64,000 bases of DNA, taken from Wyeomyia smithii (taxonomy: Eukaryota > Arthropoda > Insecta > Diptera > Culicidae). Position numbers and translations under genes: made by a program. The notes beneath the pieces are model-generated. The model saw only the letters and a program-made list of their open reading frames with translations, was not told the DNA's origin and ran no database searches. The stretch covers positions 88,791,902-88,855,901 of the forward strand of contig NC_073695.1 of NCBI RefSeq assembly GCF_029784165.1, in the 5' to 3' direction. Of the stretch, positions 58,284 through 64,000 are shown piece after piece (the first letter of the stretch is position 1; every line of letters starts with the position of its first letter).

Positions 58284-61077
58284 TCAGTGCGCGGTTGTAT
58301 TCGCCAGACCCTCCATCGCCCATTCCGGGAAGGTGCTAATCTCTGGATACACGATGGCGCCCCACGTTGGAAATCCAAGCCACATCACCAGCAGCGTGAT
58401 CAGTGATGGTCCAATTCCTGCCACAGCCATATCTTTGATGGCAATTCGTCCAGCTCCAGCAACTATGGCATTTGGAGGCGTTCCCACCGGCATATGGAAG
58501 GCGAAACTGCATGACATTGCAGCCGGTAGCATCAGGTATAGTGGATGAGTTTTTATCACAATGGCCTACAACGAGAAACAGAATCAAAACTGAACTACAA
58601 CCGCCCGCGGTTGACTCCCATACCATTTCGGCCAACACTGGAAGCAGAATGTTGCAGATAGCAACGTTAGAGGTGAACTCGGTCATTACTTGAGCCGTCA
58701 AGCAAACGACAAGCAGAAGCACCAGCGGCGGCAGGCTCTGCAGCCCGGAGAGCGAGTGGCCAAGCAAAGCTGACATGCCGGATTCGCGGCCAGCTTCGGC
58801 CAGTGCAAATCCACCGCCGAGCAGGAAAATCAGACTCCAATGAACCTTCTGGTTAACGAACTTCCAGCTAATCAGTGCCGGGGAAGGCTCTTTGGGCAGA
58901 GGACCTGGAAATTATATACAATTAATTGTTTAGTTCTTAACTGAAAAGTGAAGTGAATATTCAACTGAAAAGCTAAGTTAATATATGAACCTAATGACAA
59001 AAATGTTAGACTAATGATAAACGTTGTTATTTTCAGAGTGAAAGCTTAAACTAATACCGTTGTTGTCAAAGTAATAAACTGTCTCCTCAAAGAGAAAAGA
59101 TATTATTAATTCTTGGGTATATAAAACAGGTTTAATATCATGTATATTGTTTTTTTTTATACAGCTTTATCACATTGGCGATTACAAATAGCGAAGTTTT
59201 TTGTTTTCGTTTTTGTGAGTACCAGTGGTGGGCACCGCTAACCGAAAATTTAGCGACGCTAATCGCTAAGTCGCTAACCGGAAAATTTAGCTCGATAATC
59301 GCTGAACGCTAAACGCTAAACCCACATTAGCGGAACTTTCGCTAATCGCTAATCGCTAACTTTTTATTATGTAAATTGTTATATCGCTATATTCATTGCT
59401 CGTGTTTTGTAAGATTTGGACCACTTTGATCTGTTTTGGTTAAACAAACGAAAACAATTACTTTTGAAAGCTATTTACAGTAAGAGGTTCACGAAACGGT
59501 ATTCATATTTGATTTTGTAAAAACAAGAATAACAAAAGTTATCTAGCTTGCATTGAAAATAGATACTCTTAGGAATGTTTTCATAAAAATTCAATTATTA
59601 TCTGAATCGAAAAAGAACCAAAGTTGTCGTGCCGAAAGTTCAATCTAGACCTTGTGCTTGTTCTTCAAAAAGCTCCTGTGACTTGTACGATAACTGGAAC
59701 TCCATTCTAAGGCAAAAAAAAACTGACAAAAGTAACTTTCGTTTGTTCATCTTTCGAAGCAATTAACGTACGCCATCAGCAATTCACAGTTTTACTAAAT
59801 ATTTCTATTGTCGCTTCTCTACAAAATTTAGCGAATTAGCGATTAGCGTTTCGAAGGCCAAAATTTTAGCGACGCTAACAGTTTCGCTAACCAGCTCAAA
59901 AATTAGCGAAATCGCTAAATCGCTAACTGAATTTTAGCGTCGCTAATTAGCGAATTAGCGAATTAGAGGAATGGTGCCCACCACTGGTGAGTACCTATTT
60001 CTGTGAAAATAATCCATTGCTCACAATAGAATAAGCTTGCCTACCGATTGCTTTATCACAATACATTTTGTATGTTGGTTTTTTCAGTAAATTTTATCAA
60101 GTTTCGCTATTGTAAAAGTCATTCAATTTTCGTGTCTCGTATTGTTCAGGATTGAATATGATAGGCGTAATCTAAACAATAAATACTGTAAACAAAATTT
60201 ACTATTGTCCGCACAAACCTGATCCCTTTCTGAAGTAATTCAACCATCGCCAATCAGCGGGAACTATAAACAGTGCAATCACAATAAAAATTGCAGGTGT
60301 GGCGTCTTTGATTGGTCTGAAAAAGAAACACAAACGTCAGTTACACATCAATCCAGATCTTTACTGAGCCAGCTTACACGCCAGGAAACAAATCCGCCCA
60401 ACCACTGACAAATCCAGGATTACGAGTAAAGAACAGAACAACCGAGACTACAAACAAAATAGCCACACTGATTTCATGCGGAGTCATCGGACCCATATCC
60501 TTGTAACGCGACTCAATGACACGCCGAGCGATCGCTTCCCCTTCGCGGCCGATTTGCGATTCCTTGGCTTGTTTGCTGTTTGGTCTGTAAACAGGAAAAA
60601 AATAACGTAAACGGACGTTCGAACTGGTATGAATATGAGAAATGTCACCTAAACATCCCCATGAAATGCCACTGTAGGAACAACCAAACGAGAATAATGT
60701 TCAACAGCATCAACGGAACGTTGAAGAACATGAAACTTGGGAAATCTATCGACGGTGCATTACGAAAACGGCTTTCGTACAGTCCTTTGAAGGTTAGATT
60801 CGTGCCGGAGCCGACAATCGTTCCACATCCTGCAAAAAACGGAACACGGAAGAAATGGTTGTTTTTTCTGAGAAGTTAATACAGCAGGAATAAGTTTTTT
60901 ACCTCCAATACTGGACGCATACGCTGTACCCAAAAAGTAACAAAGGGTCGTTCGGGATGGTTTCTTAACTCTGGAATGGAACTTTTTTCAATAAAAGATG
61001 GAGGGGCACTCACAATTTGAAATTACGTCCTGATTCGAAATATCATCAGGCTTATTGACGTTAACGATAATGAGTTT
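58284..61077 (-). CDS. Indy: INDY-type SLC13 di/tricarboxylate transporter, 5' end missing
   Basis: Exons from the 3' end: 58284-58565 (stop at 58284-58286), 58624-58904, 60219-60316, 60378-60584, 60649-60829, 60903-60968, and a less certain linker exon 61014-61077. Frames join across all GT-AG introns, giving about 390 residues, the C-terminal two thirds of a ~570-aa family. Seen motifs: IGGCGTIVGSGTNLTFKG in the 60829 exon; TSNVAICNILLPVLAEM in the 58904 exon; and CSFAFHMPVGTPPNAIV (58511-58461), which fits the sodium:sulfate/dicarboxylate symporter signature. Several hydrophobic membrane segments are present. The family moves citrate, succinate and other Krebs-cycle intermediates across the plasma membrane. 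The N-terminal membrane exons are not found between 61078 and 64000, so either the intron exceeds 3 kb or the copy is incomplete. A hAT MITE lies in the 58905-60218 intron. Confidence 0.92.
59223..59986. mobile_element. hAT MITE, copy 2, in transporter intron
   Basis: Ends CAGTGGTGGGCACC and GGTGCCCACCACTG, with the 8-bp target duplication GTGAGTAC (59215-59222 and 59987-59994). Inverted relative to 10852-11595, with the same GCTAATCGCTAA subterminal arrays. It is wholly intronic and does not touch the splice sites. Confidence 0.95.
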
Positions 61078-61780
61078 CTATTTACAGAGCAATAATAATA
61101 GATTATAGCATTTTTATGAGGAGCATCAATCATCAGTGCAATTAGTGGTGAATTGGTGCCCACTGATCCAGTAAATGTTTTGGTTACGCATTTGCGATAG
61201 AAGCTAAAATTTCAATTTGATTTGATAAGCATATTTTTACTTATGTAATTGGAGAAAGGAATGTTTTATATATAATTAGGACATGCTACTGCTTTTCGTT
61301 TCATTTTGTTTAAACATTTGATTTAAAATTGAAAAGTCATTCTCATAGGCAAAAATCGTTGAGTTGACTCTAAAGTCATTTCAGTGCACAGAAAACGATT
61401 TTTTTTATTCGAATTGCAGTTAAAAGTTTCGTTAGAGTTCAGTCATCATAACAAAGTTGTGCAAACTTCAAAATGCGAAATAAACTATATTTTATATTAA
61501 AAACCATTAGGACTAGTTTTTTATGTCTCTTGGTAGTTGCAAATAAATAAATAAATAACTAAATACGAATTTATAGCTAACATAATCGTGCGCACGGGTG
61601 CTGGGTTTTGAAAGTTATAATCAGTCAAAGTGAAACTTAAATATTTTATACTTTTGATTTTTAATTCGGTAAGTTGCTGGGACGCAACCAGGGAGCCCCG
61701 TTGTTCGAAGTCATTCATCTCGAAGACTTTAAAAAAGGAGGGAATAGTGTATAGAAAATAAACCAGATCACCAGAGTACA
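61078..61780. other. Presumed transporter intron or upstream sequence
   Basis: AT-rich. No transporter exon is recognisable on the minus strand. A plausible coding-like stretch (FTGSVGTNSPLIALMID on the minus strand, about 61175-61125) is not in frame with the transporter and is not assigned. Confidence 0.4.
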
Positions 61781-61809
61781 TTGACGATCAAATCCAAACC
61801 TTGAAATCC

Positions 61810-62193
61810 CAATGCCGCTAGATGACTCGGTACGGCAGAAAGTTTGTCGTTCTGGATGATGAAAGCTACTTGCCTCTATTGAAGTCTTGAGACCCGGAAA
61901 CAACCGACTCTCTACTAAAGACAAACCAACTAGGTACTCAAGTTCAAGCACAAGTTTGAATCGATGGTTATGTTTTATAACGCAATATTCGATAACGGAA
62001 GCCGTGGTGAAAATCAAGCGGTTTGGCCATTTAGCAGGAAGTGTACCAGAAAGACTGTTAGCATAAAATACTGATTCCATTCATTTTAAAACATCACTCG
62101 GATGGAGAATACGTGCTTTGATCGGACAAGGCATCTTCGCCCTACACCAAAAAAACGCAAACATTTCTGGAGAGCCAGAATATAACCAAATGA
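61810..62193 (+). pseudogene. Mariner transposase remnant
   Basis: Pieces in three frames match mariner transposases in order. YGRKFVVLDDESYLPLLKS (from 61831) has the second catalytic Asp region. PGNNRLSTKDK follows, then SGLAI-stop-QEVYQKDC (near 62015-62055). HHSDGEYVL-stop-SDKASSPYTKKTQ (62093-62158) has the last catalytic region, then FLESQNITK. Stops and frameshifts are numerous, so it is dead. It ends where the RTE fragment begins. Confidence 0.85.
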
Positions 62194-62194
62194 T

Positions 62195-62642
62195 TTGATA
62201 TTCATGTTAGGAGCGGCTGATCAACGTCCTGGTGTCAGCGTGGGACTCTTAATAAAGCTGACAGGGTGGTCTCCCGGCGATACAGAGGGCTGGGGATGGC
62301 CCAACAAACCGCCCCTGAAAACAATATCTTACAAACAACGTAACCTAGGCAACGAAATACTGGATTGGAAACTTGGGACATGGAACTGCAAATCGCTCTG
62401 CTTTCCGGGATGCGACAAGATAATCAACGACAAGCTTCATCCACGCGTAGTCGTAGTGCTACAGGAACTTTATTGGACAGGACAGAAGTTATGTAAAAGC
62501 GAGCACCGGGCGGCTACTTTCGACCAAAGTTGTAGCACCACCAGTGAGCTAGGAACCGGCTTCATAGTACTGGGCAAGATGCGCCAAAGTGTGATGACGA
62601 TTGCGTTGGCAAGGATGTGCAAGTTCAGGATAAAGGACCGGT
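62195..62642 (+). pseudogene. RTE-like LINE endonuclease N-terminal fragment
   Basis: An open frame reads KLGTWNCKSL near residue 60 (motif I of the APE-type endonuclease). It continues VVVVLQELYWTGQK (motif with the catalytic Glu), then ELGTGFIVLGKMRQS. This is the start of the endonuclease domain of RTE-type non-LTR retrotransposons known from Aedes. The element is cut off at about residue 149 by promoter module E5; its stop codon comes from the module end. No reverse transcriptase is present. Confidence 0.85.
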
Positions 62643-62643
62643 T

Positions 62644-63312
62644 TTGAAGTAGAATACTTCTCTCAGGAAGTTCAGCTAAATAGGGATGTGAAATGAAAAT
62701 CTTAAACCGAAAAAGAGAAAAAAATGTCCAATTTCAAATGCTAATAATTGAAATCATGCTATTTGGCCTATATAAGAGCCTGTTTCAGCCGAAGCCGCTC
62801 ATAATAGTTCTAGACAGCGACAACAGCAGTCGTCCTTCCTTAGCAGCAGCACTAGCCCTGTGGTTGGTCACCACGTCTCAGGAGCAGCGCGGTTCTTCTC
62901 AGCGTGTGTCGCCTGACTGCCATTATTTCTCCCGTGTTGGGGCAGCATGAAGATTGCCATCAGGAAATCCAATTTTGAACATCAAAATGCCTTTTTCAAG
63001 GCAAATAAACCAGTCATGGAAAGTTAATAATTTTTTGACAACGCAAGCAAGCATTCTGAGTTGGATCCTAGCAATTTAAATCTGTCGCGCCCGTCTAATT
63101 CACTGAATGTGAAATAGCTTCCACAGTGCATGTTGTCCGTGTATATTAATTCCCCCACTGTTAGGGCAGCTCAAAGGTTGCGATCAGCAACCGATTTTGA
63201 ACCGCAACATGCCTATTCAAGGCAAATAAACAGGTAATTTAAGGGTAATCATTTTCTGGCATCAACACAAGCAGACATTCTGTGCGGGATGCAACCAAAT
63301 TCTGTTGTACAC
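62644..63312 (+). mobile_element. Promoter module E5, truncated
   Basis: Starts TTGAAGTAGAATACTTCTC at the broken end of the LINE. The CCAAT-containing ~190 bp are deleted relative to E2. The TATA box CTATATAAG is at 62768-62776, followed by CTAGACAGCGACAACAGCAG. Two stem-loops (62988-63003 and 63210-63224) are each followed by AAATAAA. It ends near 63312 within the body. Its closest relative by eye is the minus-strand body of E2 (46500-45930). Confidence 0.7.
62768..62776 (+). promoter_or_regulatory. TATA box of module E5
   Basis: CTATATAAG in GGCCTATATAAGAGCCTG, identical in context to 50926-50934. Confidence 0.55.
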
Positions 63313-64000
63313 TCCCCCCACAATTATGGATCTCCCACAATTACGGATCACTTTTGTGTCTCATGCTATTTAACTCAGTTAAACTAACGGTTCGAAGGCA
63401 TGTAACATTTTTGCAGTAAAATATGCCAGATTTGCTAGCTTTGAACACAGAAAACATAGTTCTTATTCCTAGATTGATGTGTTTTCTATAAGCGTGAAAC
63501 ATTGTCTTCCAGAATCTATCAAAATATTTGTGGTTTTTCTCAATCAGCGTAAGGAGCGCGCTCATCATTCATAAGGTTCATATGTGATAGAATCGCTAAT
63601 TCTCGTTCAAAAAATAACTCATACACAAAGATCAAGGTAAGTTCTGCACGATTTATCAAAATATTGATGGTTGATAACAATTTTTCTGTAAAAACTAGCT
63701 ATTTTCTAAGTGTTCCATAATAGGGACCGAGACAAGATAGCTCTCTATAAATATGGATCACTCCGATTCAAATGTGATTTTCACCGATTAAAACACCCTC
63801 TCAACTTCTATTGAGCTCCAAACGAAAGCTAAACAGTGCTGAGCCTTTGAAAAATATTATTTCCAAGGCACGAGGGACAGGAAAACTACGTAAAACGGGA
63901 TAATGTTATGATGTACCGTATACAATGGTTCATTGCTACCTTCGGGAGCGACAGACCTGTACTCTCGATCTAACTGCAACCTCAAAAGCCACATAAAATG
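63313..64000. other. Window end, nothing recognised
   Basis: AT-rich. A local ACAATTATGGATCTCCCACA / ACAATTACGGATCAC pair (63321-63350) is a short direct repeat. No coding exon for the transporter seen. Confidence 0.4.

Noticed and set aside
61125..61175. Minus-strand stretch reading FTGSVGTNSPLIALMID as a transporter exon
   Set aside because: It is not in phase with the downstream transporter exons and does not match the expected position in the SLC13 family.

Overview
The window looks like a culicine mosquito genome, most likely Aedes. The coding genes have short GT-AG introns. The rest is AT-rich and packed with nested transposons, including a tRNA-derived SINE of the Feilai type, an RTE-like LINE, mariner, Helitron, many hAT, PIF/Harbinger and Tc1/mariner MITEs, and tandem repeats. 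I saw no rRNA, stand-alone tRNA, CRISPR array or recognisable viral insertion.

Three protein-coding genes are supported, all on the minus strand. (1) A TEX9-type coiled-coil protein (36809-38900, 4 exons, 367 aa). A SINE has landed exactly on its exon 2/intron 2 junction, so the first bases of the SINE now complete the splice donor. (2) A secreted protein with an IGFBP-like N-terminus and four thyroglobulin type-1 domains (55982-57895, 8 exons, 419 aa). (3) The C-terminal two thirds of an INDY/SLC13 di/tricarboxylate transporter (58284-61077, 6-7 exons). Its 5' exons are not found before the window ends, and a hAT MITE sits in one intron. The thyroglobulin-domain gene and the transporter are only about 390 bp apart, with a cluster of GATA motifs between them.

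Layout: 0-3.5 kb is a hAT element enclosing a second transposon that itself holds a foldback MITE. 3.6-9.3 kb holds SINE, simple repeat, MITE and Helitron remains. 9.4-12.7 kb and 17.8-23.2 kb hold copies of a ~2-kb non-coding repeat with inverted ends and TG/CA tracts. 23-36 kb is mostly gene-free, with MITEs, SINEs and two GC-richer promoter-like tracts. 36.8-38.9 kb is TEX9. 41.9-52.2 kb is a cluster of repeated promoter-like modules with CCAAT and TATA boxes. They share palindromic ends, long inverted-repeat hairpins and recurrent short stem-loops followed by A-rich AATAAA-like sequence. 47.8-50.2 kb is a large AAGTTC-rich element. 53.3-55.7 kb is an inverted copy of the 0.7-3.0 kb transposon. 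56-61 kb holds the other two genes. 61.8-63.3 kb is a mariner remnant joined to an RTE-LINE remnant joined to another promoter module.

The best candidate for something undescribed is the promoter/hairpin module family at 42-52 kb and 62.6-63.3 kb. Whether it is a transcribed hairpin-RNA family or only a non-autonomous transposon family cannot be decided from sequence alone.
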